NCBI GenBank assembly: GCA_905216095.1
Contig: CAJMSQ010000001.1
Coordinates: 1 to 64,000, forward strand
Length of the DNA: 64,000 bases
Reading direction: 5' to 3'
Source of the DNA: an uncultured bacterium
GTDB lineage: Bacteria; Bacteroidota; Bacteroidia; Bacteroidales; Bacteroidaceae
The notes below the pieces were generated by a model. That model was not told where the DNA came from and did no database searches. It saw only the letters and a program-made list of their open reading frames with translations. This document shows, piece by piece, positions 52,010-60,065 of the stretch (position 1 is the first letter of the stretch; each line of letters starts with the position of its first letter). A program made the translations under genes and the position numbers.

Positions 52010-54577
52010 ATGAGAAAAATTACCTTCCTTCTCTCGCTGCTGGTTTCCGTGTGGGCCACAGCGCAGGTAACCGTGCCTCAGGTGTCCACCGCGACCGAAA
52101 AGCACTATTACAAGCTTATCAGCAGACAATCTCCAAAGTATTGTATCGCTACCAACGGCGGCGGTTTCAAGAGCAGCAACATTGAGGCCTCCACGCTCTT
52201 CAGTTTTGAGGCAGTCGATGGCGAAGAAGGCATTTATTACATCAAGTCGGCCACTTATGACGCTTATATCTCTGCAGCAGATTTAGGGAGCGGCCAGGCT
52301 ATCAAGTGGATGCAGGGTACACCGACAGATACCGAGAAATGGAAACTGAAAACAAACGGCGACTATGTAACCTTTGTCACCTATGCCACTAAGGATGCAG
52401 CCGATGCCAGCCAGTTGGGTTGGAACCAATCCGGAGGTGCAGGAGGTAATATCGTATTGTATGCCAGCGCAGCCGGCAATACCGGAACTTATTGGACGAT
52501 GGTGGAAAAAGATCCCCCCGCAGCTCCGGATTTTGTTCCGGTGAAGGCGAGCGAGATAACCAGCGGATGGTATCAGATGCAGGTTGTCAATGGATTTAAT
52601 GGCGAGGCATGGACTTCCGGCAAGTATGTCCTGAACACTCCCGCCATTGTTGGACGTAATACATGGACGTTCTCGTTGCATGCCATGAACAATGTATCCT
52701 CTACGTTCTTCTATTTTGAAGAGGATCCCAATAACTCCGGCAAATTCGCCATCAAGAACTGTAAGGGACAGTATGCTACCGCCAACGGTGTCTCTACCAG
52801 TGCTACTCCTGTGTATGAGTTTTCTTTCGTTGTAGATAACGGTACAAGTGCTACCATTAATGGTGTTACTTATACCCCTTCTGACGATGGTACCGAGACC
52901 AAAATCCTCATAAAGGCTACCAATAGTTCCGGAACGGTCTATCAACATATGGGATGGTACAGTTCGGGCGACCAAAGTGTGTTTGTAGGTGTGTCTTCGA
53001 CCAACGGCGGTAACTTCCCGGGCAAGTCTTTCGAGATTTCCAAGATAAGCGACGAGTATCTTGCGCAGACTTACTACGTATATGATGTTGAGACCTTGGA
53101 TTTCGAACCTGTTCATGGCAATGTGGGCGCGCAGTACAATGCTACCGACTACAGCGGTGTACGTCTGGCATATCCCGGCGGTGCGTTCTTTGTCAGAAAA
53201 GACAGGCCCACTCCTCCCCAGGCTTCAGACTTTGCCCTTAACCAAGGTGGTATGGATGTGAGCCGTGACAACCACTTCCTGTTCTTTGACGTCAATACGG
53301 AAGATCCTACGATACGCATCACCCAGACCCTGACGGCCTCGGCCGAAGATGTGCTCGACCTTTCGGAAAACAACAAGGTGGGCTTCCCCGAAAGTGGAAT
53401 GGAAGAACCGAATGCTAAACTGAGAACTGCACTCGAGACAGCAAAGCGTGACGGGCTCAACACGGCTAACCTTACGGCACTTGAAACGGCATACAATACT
53501 TGGAAAACAGAGGTGGCCAACCTTGAGTCCGATGTTGTGATGCCTGAAGATGGCAAGGCCTATTACCTGAGAAACGTCCAGAAGCGCCTGCCCAAAAGCT
53601 ACTATATGGCCAATAACGAAAACGGCGAGATTGTTCTCAAGCCCTATTCGGCCGAGAAAGACCTGAGCAATATCTTCATCTGTCACAAAGTGGGCGATAA
53701 ATACATGTTCACCAACGCTGCCAAGGGCAACTATATGGTATGGAAAGGCAATGGCAGCGGTTACAACGACAACAAGGGCTACAGCGAAAGCTATGTGTCG
53801 CAGTTCTGTGACTTTAATGTTATCGCCCAGCCCTCGTCCCGTCCCGGTTCGTTCCGTTTGGTTTCGAAAAGAAATGATAATGATAAAACCGATGGTTCTT
53901 TTGTCGTGTTTACTGCAAACGGACGTCTTGACGGTTGGGGTAACTCTGTATGCTGGGAAAACACCTATACCAACTCTTTCGTCTTCGAGGAAGTCAAGGA
54001 CTACGAAATGAACAACGTAACCTTGAAGACCCCGGCTACGACCGACGGCTATAACTACGCATCGCTCTACCTGCCTTACGCAACGACCATCCCCGAGGGC
54101 GTGGAAGCCTTCTCCGCTACCCTCAGCAACGACAAGCAGTCTATGACGCTGGCCGCCATCGAAGGCACGACGTTGCCCAAGAACACGGCCGTAGTGCTGC
54201 GCAGCGCGAGCGAGACTGCCGCCACCTTCGTCCCCGCCATCGAGCCCGGTACTGAACCTACGACCAACAGCCTGATGGGTACGGTGGACGCTACCGCCGC
54301 AACTCCCGCCGGTACATTCGTCCTGAGCGGAGCCTTCGGAGAAATCGGCTTCTACAAGTACACGGCTTCTACCCTTCCCGCCGGCAAGGCTTATCTTGAA
54401 TCCGCCGACTCCGCCGTACAGGGCCTGCTCTTCGGTGACGGCAACGTGACGGGCATCGAGGCAGTCGAGACCGGAAACGACGACAAGGCAGCCTACTACG
54501 ACCTGAGCGGCCGCCGTGTGGAACACCCCGCAACCGGCATCTACGTCCGTGGCGGCAAGAAGGTGTTCGTGAAATAA
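52010..54577 (+). CDS. Large secreted surface protein (paralogue 2)
   Basis: An 855-residue protein with a signal peptide (MRKITFLLSLLVSVWATAQ), beta-rich repeated segments (STLFSFEAVDGEEGIYYIKS) and the sorting-like tail YYDLSGRRVEHPATGIYVRG. The last 190 residues nearly equal those of the protein at 32869; the centre aligns but differs widely, and it is 25 residues longer. It is followed by a near-identical small gene. Adhesin-like or glycan-binding function is inferred only. The arrangement suggests recombination between the copies. Confidence 0.85.
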   Translation: MRKITFLLSLLVSVWATAQVTVPQVSTATEKHYYKLISRQSPKYCIATNGGGFKSSNIEASTLFSFEAVDGEEGIYYIKSATYDAYISAADLGSGQAIKWMQGTPTDTEKWKLKTNGDYVTFVTYATKDAADASQLGWNQSGGAGGNIVLYASAAGNTGTYWTMVEKDPPAAPDFVPVKASEITSGWYQMQVVNGFNGEAWTSGKYVLNTPAIVGRNTWTFSLHAMNNVSSTFFYFEEDPNNSGKFAIKNCKGQYATANGVSTSATPVYEFSFVVDNGTSATINGVTYTPSDDGTETKILIKATNSSGTVYQHMGWYSSGDQSVFVGVSSTNGGNFPGKSFEISKISDEYLAQTYYVYDVETLDFEPVHGNVGAQYNATDYSGVRLAYPGGAFFVRKDRPTPPQASDFALNQGGMDVSRDNHFLFFDVNTEDPTIRITQTLTASAEDVLDLSENNKVGFPESGMEEPNAKLRTALETAKRDGLNTANLTALETAYNTWKTEVANLESDVVMPEDGKAYYLRNVQKRLPKSYYMANNENGEIVLKPYSAEKDLSNIFICHKVGDKYMFTNAAKGNYMVWKGNGSGYNDNKGYSESYVSQFCDFNVIAQPSSRPGSFRLVSKRNDNDKTDGSFVVFTANGRLDGWGNSVCWENTYTNSFVFEEVKDYEMNNVTLKTPATTDGYNYASLYLPYATTIPEGVEAFSATLSNDKQSMTLAAIEGTTLPKNTAVVLRSASETAATFVPAIEPGTEPTTNSLMGTVDATAATPAGTFVLSGAFGEIGFYKYTASTLPAGKAYLESADSAVQGLLFGDGNVTGIEAVETGNDDKAAYYDLSGRRVEHPATGIYVRGGKKVFVK

Positions 54578-54605
54578 CATTACCCATTCAAAAACAACAA
54601 GAATC

Positions 54606-54791
54606 ATGAAGAAGACATATATCGCTCCCGCGCTTCAGTCCGTCGGGCTGAACATCGAAACTCCCATACTGGATGCCTCTCCCCTGCCGGTGAACCGTGA
54701 GGATGATACCAACGAGGTAGAGGTATCGACAGGCGCCTGGACGAACAAGCGTGGCGGCTGGAACAGCTCCGACTGGAGCGGAAACGAATAA
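54606..54791 (+). CDS. 61-residue MKKTYIAP-type small protein (copy 2)
   Basis: It nearly equals the protein at 32655 (differences at about three positions around residues 38-40). It starts 28 bp after the exoprotein stop. The same spacing in both arms implies a functional pairing with the large protein or duplication as a unit. Confidence 0.8.
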   Translation: MKKTYIAPALQSVGLNIETPILDASPLPVNREDDTNEVEVSTGAWTNKRGGWNSSDWSGNE

Positions 54792-54850
54792 CAAGGAGGG
54801 GAACTTATTTCTCGTTATAATTCTCGAATTATAATTGTTAAGTTCTGTCG

Positions 54851-54891
54851 GCGGCCGGGTCTTTGTGAAAAGGTCCGGCCGCTACTTTTTT
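54851..54891 (+). terminator. Rho-independent terminator
   Basis: GCGGCCGG (54851-54858) pairs with CCGGCCGC (54875-54882), followed by TAC and a T run. It ends the exoprotein/small-protein unit. Confidence 0.85.
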
Positions 54892-54934
54892 GCATCAACG
54901 TCCCTTTTGCAAACAGGTTGCACGAAACATTGCT

Positions 54935-54942
54935 TAATTTTG
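54935..54942 (+). promoter_or_regulatory. -7 promoter element of the permease gene
   Basis: TAATTTTG lies 27 bp upstream of the ATG at 54969. The upstream in-frame ATG at 54918 precedes this box and is rejected. Confidence 0.6.
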
Positions 54943-54968
54943 TGCCGGATAAGAAAAAATATACGGAT

Positions 54969-56186
54969 ATGGAACTTTTCAATTCTCTGTTGTTCATGCT
55001 CAATGAAATGTCGCCGTACATTCTGTTGGGCTTTCTGATAGCCGGCATCATGCATGCCTTCATTCCTCAAAGGACATTCGCGCGCCACTTGTCGGGCACC
55101 GGTCTGAAGGCGGTGACCAAGTCGGCGCTGCTGGGCATCCCGTTGCCGCTCTGCTCGTGCGGAGTGCTGCCTACGGCCATAGCGATGCGCCGCAACGGAG
55201 CGTCGCGTGCGGCTTCTGCCTCGTTTCTTGTGGCGACGCCGCAGACGGGTGTGGACAGCATTGCCGCCACGTGGTCTCTGCTGGGCCCGGCCTTTGCCGT
55301 AATCCGTCCGGTGGCCGCGCTCGTCACGGCCGTCTGCGGCGGTCTTGCCGTGGGTCGGTCCGAAAAGCATGACGCGCCTGCGTCGGTTACGGCCGCCGAC
55401 AGGGAAATGCCGGAGGAGAAAGGCTGGCGGACGAAGTGTCTGAGCGCTCTGAAGTACGGTTACATCGACCTTGTCGGCAGCATCGGCGGCTGGCTGGTCG
55501 CGGGACTTGTCATCGCCGCGCTGATAACGGTCTACGTCCCTTCAGACTTTTTCGCCGCCGTGGGCAGCCGGCCGGTTCTTTCGATGTTGGCCGTGCTGGT
55601 CATCGCCATCCCGATGTATGTCTGTGCGACGGGGTCCATTCCCATTGCCATGTCGCTGATGCTCAAAGGCCTCTCGCCGGGCACCGCGCTCGTGCTGCTG
55701 ATGGCCGGCCCGGCAGCTAATTTCGCTTCGTTCACGCTGATTGCAAGGGAGATGGGACGTAAGTCCGCCTTCATCTATCTGGCTTCGATTGTCATCGGTG
55801 CCATGGCCTTCGGGCTGGCCATAGACTATCTGCTGCCCGCCTCGTGGTTCGACCTTGCAGGCACGCAGGCCGCCCTGTGCCACCATCCCGGGTTCGAATG
55901 GTTCCCGACACTCTGTTCCGTCATCCTGGTCACGCTGCTGGCCGTCACTTTCGTCAGCGGGCACAAGCATCACCGGCTGGAAGCTGTGGCGACTAAGGAA
56001 TATATCATCAAGGGAATGAGCTGCCCCCACTGCCGTGCCACGGTCGCCGAGGGCATAGCCGGCGTGAAAGGCGTCCGACAGGTCAGCGTGGACCTCTCCA
56101 CGGGCAAGGCCACGGTCGAGGGAGACCAGTCCGACGAGGATGTCGTTGCCGCCGTCCGCCGTGTCGGTTTCGACGTGGAGCTGTGA
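54969..56186 (+). CDS. DUF318/ArsP-type permease with C-terminal HMA domain
   Basis: A 405-residue membrane protein. The permease part (about residues 1-330) has eight or more helices and the family's PLPLCSCGVLPTAIAM and VCATGSIPIAMSLMLKGLSP motifs with conserved Cys. The C-terminal 65 residues form a heavy-metal-associated domain with the metal site GMSCPHCRA. The family exports organoarsenicals or related metal/metalloid species; the fused metallochaperone domain suggests that a thiophilic metal is delivered to the pore. Substrate is unresolved. Confidence 0.9.
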   Translation: MELFNSLLFMLNEMSPYILLGFLIAGIMHAFIPQRTFARHLSGTGLKAVTKSALLGIPLPLCSCGVLPTAIAMRRNGASRAASASFLVATPQTGVDSIAATWSLLGPAFAVIRPVAALVTAVCGGLAVGRSEKHDAPASVTAADREMPEEKGWRTKCLSALKYGYIDLVGSIGGWLVAGLVIAALITVYVPSDFFAAVGSRPVLSMLAVLVIAIPMYVCATGSIPIAMSLMLKGLSPGTALVLLMAGPAANFASFTLIAREMGRKSAFIYLASIVIGAMAFGLAIDYLLPASWFDLAGTQAALCHHPGFEWFPTLCSVILVTLLAVTFVSGHKHHRLEAVATKEYIIKGMSCPHCRATVAEGIAGVKGVRQVSVDLSTGKATVEGDQSDEDVVAAVRRVGFDVEL

Positions 56187-56233
56187 CGGACCTCCGTGCG
56201 GCACTTGGCAGCGCGTGGCGCGAGGATATAAAT

Positions 56234-56262
56234 AAAAGTCCGGCTATCATGCCGGACTTTTA
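56234..56262 (+). terminator. Bidirectional terminator after the permease gene
   Basis: AAAAGTCCGGC (56234-56244) pairs with GCCGGACTTTT (56251-56261) around a 6-base loop; T-rich on one side and A-rich on the other. Confidence 0.9.
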
Positions 56263-56268
56263 TTTGTG

Positions 56269-56360
56269 GGTTACACTTTGGCGGACTTTCAGGTTACACT
56301 TTGGCGGGATTCCGGGTTACACTTTGGCGGGATTCCGGGTTACACTTTGGCACATTCGGC
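56269..56360. repeat. 23-bp tandem repeat, four copies
   Basis: The unit GGTTACACTTTGGCGGGATT followed by CCG starts at 56269, 56292, 56315 and 56338. Copies 2 and 3 are identical; 1 and 4 diverge at the end. It lies between convergent genes. There are no spacers, so it is not a CRISPR array. Confidence 0.9.
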
Positions 56361-56452
56361 CCGGTTCCGGCGTTAAAAGACAGCCTTGTCGGCCGCGGAT
56401 AAATACTTCACAATCGTATCTCTGGCGTAGAAGTCCGTTTCCGCCCGCCGCA

Positions 56453-57316
56453 TCACAGTTTGATTTGCTCCACGTCGAGTTGATGGTCGTGCAGGAAGAA
56501 GGCTGCGCTCTCGGTGAACTTCTCAATGTTCTCGGTGGTCAGGTACCGGCAGTTGCCGCCCTGTCCGAGCCGCGTCTCCATCTCGGGATGCCGTTTCAGG
56601 TAGCAGTCCAGCGATGTCGCCACATACTCGCCCTGCGGCATGAGCCGCACGCCCGGCGGCGTGTACTTCAGGATTTTGTTCATCAGCAGCGGATAGTGCG
56701 TGCAGCCCAGTATGAGCGTATCAATCTCGGGGTCGCGGCGCAGGATGCCCTCGATGCGCTTTTTTACGAAATAGTCCGCGCCGGGCGAGTCGAACTCGTG
56801 GTTCTCGACGAGCGGCACCCACATGGGACATTCCTGCCCCGTCACCCTGATGTCAGGGGCAATCTTGTGGATTTCCAGCTCGTAGGAGCCCGAATTGATG
56901 GTTCCCGTCGTGGCCATCACGCCCACGTGGCGCGTTTGCGTAAGGTCGCACACGGCCTCGACCGTCGGCAGGATGACGCCCAGCACGCGGCGTGTGGGGT
57001 CGAGCCTTGCCAGGTCGTTTTCCTGTATGGTCCGCAGCGCCTTGGCCGATGCCGTGTTGCACGCCAGTATCACCAGCGGGCAGCCGCGGCTGAAAAGGGC
57101 CTCGACAGCCTCGAGCGTGTATCGGTAAATCACTTCGAACGAGTGGCTGCCGTAGGGTGCGCGGGCGTTGTCGCCCAGGTACAGGTAGTCGTACTGCGGA
57201 AGTTCCTGCCGGATTTGCCGCAGGATGGTCAGTCCGCCATATCCGGAGTCGAAGATGCCGATGGGGCCTTTTCCGGCGGCTTCGGCAATGGTGTTGAGAG
57301 TATCCTTGTCAGTCAT
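56453..57316 (-). CDS. murI: Glutamate racemase
   Basis: A 287-residue enzyme that makes D-glutamate for peptidoglycan. GIFDSGYGGLTILRQIRQ contains the first catalytic region, VILACNTASAKALRTI the first active Cys, and LILGCTHYPLLMNKI the second active Cys. The order and length are typical of MurI. It is followed on the same strand by nothing and preceded by the OmpH-like gene (45-bp gap), so the two probably share a transcript. Confidence 0.97.
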   Translation of the reverse strand: MTDKDTLNTIAEAAGKGPIGIFDSGYGGLTILRQIRQELPQYDYLYLGDNARAPYGSHSFEVIYRYTLEAVEALFSRGCPLVILACNTASAKALRTIQENDLARLDPTRRVLGVILPTVEAVCDLTQTRHVGVMATTGTINSGSYELEIHKIAPDIRVTGQECPMWVPLVENHEFDSPGADYFVKKRIEGILRRDPEIDTLILGCTHYPLLMNKILKYTPPGVRLMPQGEYVATSLDCYLKRHPEMETRLGQGGNCRYLTTENIEKFTESAAFFLHDHQLDVEQIKL

Positions 57317-57361
57317 TTTGCGTCTTTGGGCACGTTTCTGAAGTCATTCCGTCCGCAGGCC

Positions 57362-57889
57362 TCAGGGCTTTTCCGTCTGTTTCAGCTTTTCGAGGACAAA
57401 AGGCGTGGCGTCCTCCGTCACGCTCGGGTGCAGGAAGAGGTGCGTGCGGGCACTTTTGTCCACGATGCACTCATATCCGTGTTCCAGTCCCACGGCCGTG
57501 ACGGCCTCGTCCAGCCGTTTGCGCAGCGGTGCCAGCATGTCGGCTTCGGCCTGCCTGAGCAACCGGTCGGATTCGCGGCGGAAGGCCAGGCTTTTCTCCA
57601 TTTCGTCCTGCAGGTCGCGCTGCCTTTTCAGCATGATGTTTTGCGGGAAATCCTTTTGTCCCTGCAGAAATTCGGCAAACATCCGTCTGAAGGTCGTTTC
57701 GTTGTAGGCCGCCTCGTCCTCGTACTGTTTCCGCAGTTCGGCCATGCGTGCCTGTGCCTCGGCATATTCGGGCTGTGCCTTCATCACGGAGTCATAGTGC
57801 AGCGTGCCGTACTTCACCTGCGACTGGGCGCAGACTCCTGCCACGCCGGCCAGCCACACCAGGCAGGCAACCAGGATGTTCTTCTTCAT
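57362..57889 (-). CDS. OmpH/Skp-family periplasmic chaperone
   Basis: A 175-residue protein counted from ATG 57889 (ATG 57898 possible) with a signal peptide (MKKNILVACLVWLAGVAGVC). KYGTLHYDSVMKAQPEYAEA resembles the Skp start, and the middle is a long helix typical of the chaperone's tentacle (MLKRQRDLQDEMEKSLAFRR). It is followed by LEHGYECIVDKS-type C-terminus. Skp chaperones carry outer-membrane proteins across the periplasm. It precedes murI by 45 bp. Confidence 0.87.
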   Translation of the reverse strand: MKKNILVACLVWLAGVAGVCAQSQVKYGTLHYDSVMKAQPEYAEAQARMAELRKQYEDEAAYNETTFRRMFAEFLQGQKDFPQNIMLKRQRDLQDEMEKSLAFRRESDRLLRQAEADMLAPLRKRLDEAVTAVGLEHGYECIVDKSARTHLFLHPSVTEDATPFVLEKLKQTEKP

Positions 57890-57953
57890 GTCGGTCATGT
57901 CTAAGTCTTTTCTTGAAGGAATATTGTTGTCCGGCCGCTTGCCGGCCGACGTG

Positions 57954-57985
57954 CAAATGTAACATATTTTTGTGACAGCCGCAAA
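57954..57985 (-). promoter_or_regulatory. Promoter of the OmpH/murI unit
   Basis: On the minus strand TTTG (57985 to 57982), a 20-bp spacer and TACATTTG (57961 to 57954) match the consensus fully. Confidence 0.8.
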
Positions 57986-58123
57986 GGATATGCGGAGAAG
58001 TAGGCCGGGGAGTGTCGCCGCCTGCGGATTTTCTGCGCCACCGGTTCCGGAGGTCACGGCTTTGGTGGTTCCGGAGCTCAACGGCCTGAAGTGATTGCTG
58101 CCTCAGCGGCATTTTTAACACAA

Positions 58124-58196
58124 TTTGCTTTTCGGCGAAAAATGTTGTATATTTGCAATAGGAAACAGGGCAGACCGTAAAAGTCTGCCCTGTTTT
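58124..58196 (+). ncRNA. Consensus promoter directly followed by a terminator-like hairpin
   Basis: TTTG (58124-58127), 20 bp, TATATTTG (58148-58155) form a perfect promoter. Starting at about the expected transcription start, AAACAGGGCAGAC (58163-58175) pairs exactly with GTCTGCCCTGTTT (58183-58195). No gene follows for 400 bp. It could encode a very short RNA, or the hairpin could stabilise or block a longer transcript toward 58592. Confidence 0.5.
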
Positions 58197-58245
58197 CGTA
58201 CTTACAAGGCGGGATTTCGGGAAAATTTGCCCGTGGGAAAGGATT

Positions 58246-58306
58246 TCGTACATGGCATCCGGGAAAAATTACAAGCCATGTAGGGAAAAACGGATGCCTT
58301 GTACGA
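58246..58306. repeat. Intergenic palindromic repeat, member 5
   Basis: Outer arms TTTCGTACATGGCATCCG and CGGATGCCTTGTACGAAA match at all but one position, with an inner ATTACAAGCCATGTAG. A small 69-residue frame crosses it but has no coding support. Confidence 0.8.
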
Positions 58307-58512
58307 AAAAATTCTTCCGTGGAGAGCAAAAACACCGCGGGCTTTCGCATCGCCAAAAGTGTACGAAAGTTAAAAATGTTAATGTCGGTCGCGGGCGGAT
58401 GCCCGACGGTTCCGTTCTGCCACCCGTTAGCGGCCGGCATCGGGGCGCGATGGGCTGTTAGCCGGTGTTTGCATACGTTTACATGTGTTTTGTAATATAA
58501 ATTAACACTTTC

Positions 58513-58546
58513 GGGGGGGGTAATTTTGGGAATTTATATAATTTTG
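58513..58546 (+). promoter_or_regulatory. Two -7-like boxes preceded by a G8 tract
   Basis: Eight G (58513-58520) directly precede TAATTTTG (58521-58528); a second TAATTTTG is at 58539-58546. They lie 45-70 bp upstream of the lipoprotein gene. No -33 match is clear. Tract length changes could alter promoter spacing. Confidence 0.55.
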
Positions 58547-58591
58547 CAAGCATATAATACCTATTCACATTATCAAATTAATTATCGCATT

Positions 58592-59968
58592 ATGAAAAAG
58601 AGATGGATTTATCCTTTGTTCCTCGCTTTGGCCATGGGGCTGCCCGCGGCTTGCAGTGATGACGAGAACACGAACCCCGGCGGGCCCGAACTGCCGCCCG
58701 CGCCGGTGGCCACCGTGCAGCAGGCCCAGCAGGAGATTGACCGTGTGGGCAAGGATTTCATGAACGAAATCGACACCGAAGAGCTCAATTCTGTTTACGA
58801 GCTGGTGGTAGACTGCGCCGGAATGCTGGGGATTGACGAAGAAGACGAACCCTACTATCCCGGTTGGGGATATGGTGCGCGCGCCAAGGCGTCGGCCGGT
58901 TTCGCAAGCCTCAACAAATTGTTCCGTGCCGTGGCAACCGGCGACTTTTCCGTGGCCGCGTCGAGCCGTGCCGCCGAGGAGATGTACAGGGTGTCCGACT
59001 ATTACGGCGAGTGGACGTGGGACGAGCGTAACGAAGAATGGGTGAAGACGGCCGACAACGCTTCTGCCGCCATCTATCGCTTCAAGCACAACGGCAAGGC
59101 CTGTGTGGCACAAGCCAAAGGCAGCGGAAACAAGTTTACGCTCCGTCACGATATTGACGGCGAACTGGTTACGGTGGAAGTGCCTGCCGAAGTGACGGCA
59201 TCGCTCACCGAGGCCGGAAAGACGATGGTACAGGTGGACGTGCACACCTCGAAGTGCAGCCTTGACGGCAAGGAGCTGGCGCTGACCACCGAGGTACAGG
59301 TGGCCAACCTGAAGGCGGTGGGACAGGTGGACGTCAGCAACAAGCTGGCCAAGGCCAACGTACGGCTCACCGCCGGCGGCAAGGAGCTGCTCAATGCGGC
59401 CTGCAACGTCGATGGAAACAACTTGGCCGACGTCGATGCCTATGAGTCGGAATATTTTGACCCGGCACAGGACCTCAAGGCCGGCACGGTCGCCTGCAAC
59501 ATCATGGGTTCGATGAGCCTGAACCTCGTGGCCGACAACAAGGACGGCAAGCTGGGTGCGGCGTTGGACTTTGACGGATACTACTATTCTTATGAATATT
59601 ACTATAACCATATGGATGCACCTTACAAGTACTCCGTTGGTGATAAGAATACCGCCAAAAGAGAAGCTGTCAATGCGGCCGATATGCTCAATCAGAAGGC
59701 CCAGGCCGCGATTTATTTCGCCAACAGCACCTATACCGTGCCTGTGACGTTCCGCGCCGCCGAGACGTGGCACGACGTCTATGAATGGAAATCCTCTGAT
59801 GGGACTGAATACAGCAAGAGCGAGGGTGGCGAATGGTCGGTAGAGCCTCTGATGACTTTCGAGGACGGAACGACCTACACGTTCGAGGGCTATTTTGACA
59901 ATACCCGTTTCAGCTCGCTCGTTACGATGTTCAATGACCTGGTGGATAAGGTCACCGGAGACAACTAA
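58592..59968 (+). CDS. Lipoprotein of unknown family
   Basis: A 458-residue protein counted from ATG 58592, with a lipoprotein signal (LALAMGLPAACSDDE). The mature part begins with a Pro-rich linker and a helical segment (QAQQEIDRVGKDFMNEIDTE), followed by a beta-rich domain (VQVDVHTSKCSLDGKELALT). It is rich in acidic and Tyr residues near 350-365 (DGYYYSYEYYY). No family is recognised. Surface exposure is plausible because the N-terminus after Cys is acidic. It precedes the TonB receptor gene by about 100 bp. Confidence 0.8.
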   Translation: MKKRWIYPLFLALAMGLPAACSDDENTNPGGPELPPAPVATVQQAQQEIDRVGKDFMNEIDTEELNSVYELVVDCAGMLGIDEEDEPYYPGWGYGARAKASAGFASLNKLFRAVATGDFSVAASSRAAEEMYRVSDYYGEWTWDERNEEWVKTADNASAAIYRFKHNGKACVAQAKGSGNKFTLRHDIDGELVTVEVPAEVTASLTEAGKTMVQVDVHTSKCSLDGKELALTTEVQVANLKAVGQVDVSNKLAKANVRLTAGGKELLNAACNVDGNNLADVDAYESEYFDPAQDLKAGTVACNIMGSMSLNLVADNKDGKLGAALDFDGYYYSYEYYYNHMDAPYKYSVGDKNTAKREAVNAADMLNQKAQAAIYFANSTYTVPVTFRAAETWHDVYEWKSSDGTEYSKSEGGEWSVEPLMTFEDGTTYTFEGYFDNTRFSSLVTMFNDLVDKVTGDN

Positions 59969-60065
59969 GTGATTAATACCATACGGGGACAAGCAGGCTG
60001 CCGGCATCCACGCCGATGCGACGGACTGCTTGTCCTTGTGTGTTTACCGGACTGCGGTGGAGCGC

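Larger units (their letters stand above)
51834..54891 (+). repeat. Arm 2 of the large inverted duplication
   Basis: It matches arm 1 (32553-35545) in reverse orientation: upstream leader, signal-peptide codons, 3' part of the large gene, small gene and terminator are near-identical, the middle has diverged. Confidence 0.9.

Noticed and set aside
56269..56360. CRISPR-like repeat array
   Set aside because: Repeats are contiguous without spacers and no cas genes are present.
58252..58461. A 69-residue plus-strand frame
   Set aside because: It is read through the palindromic repeat and lacks coding character.
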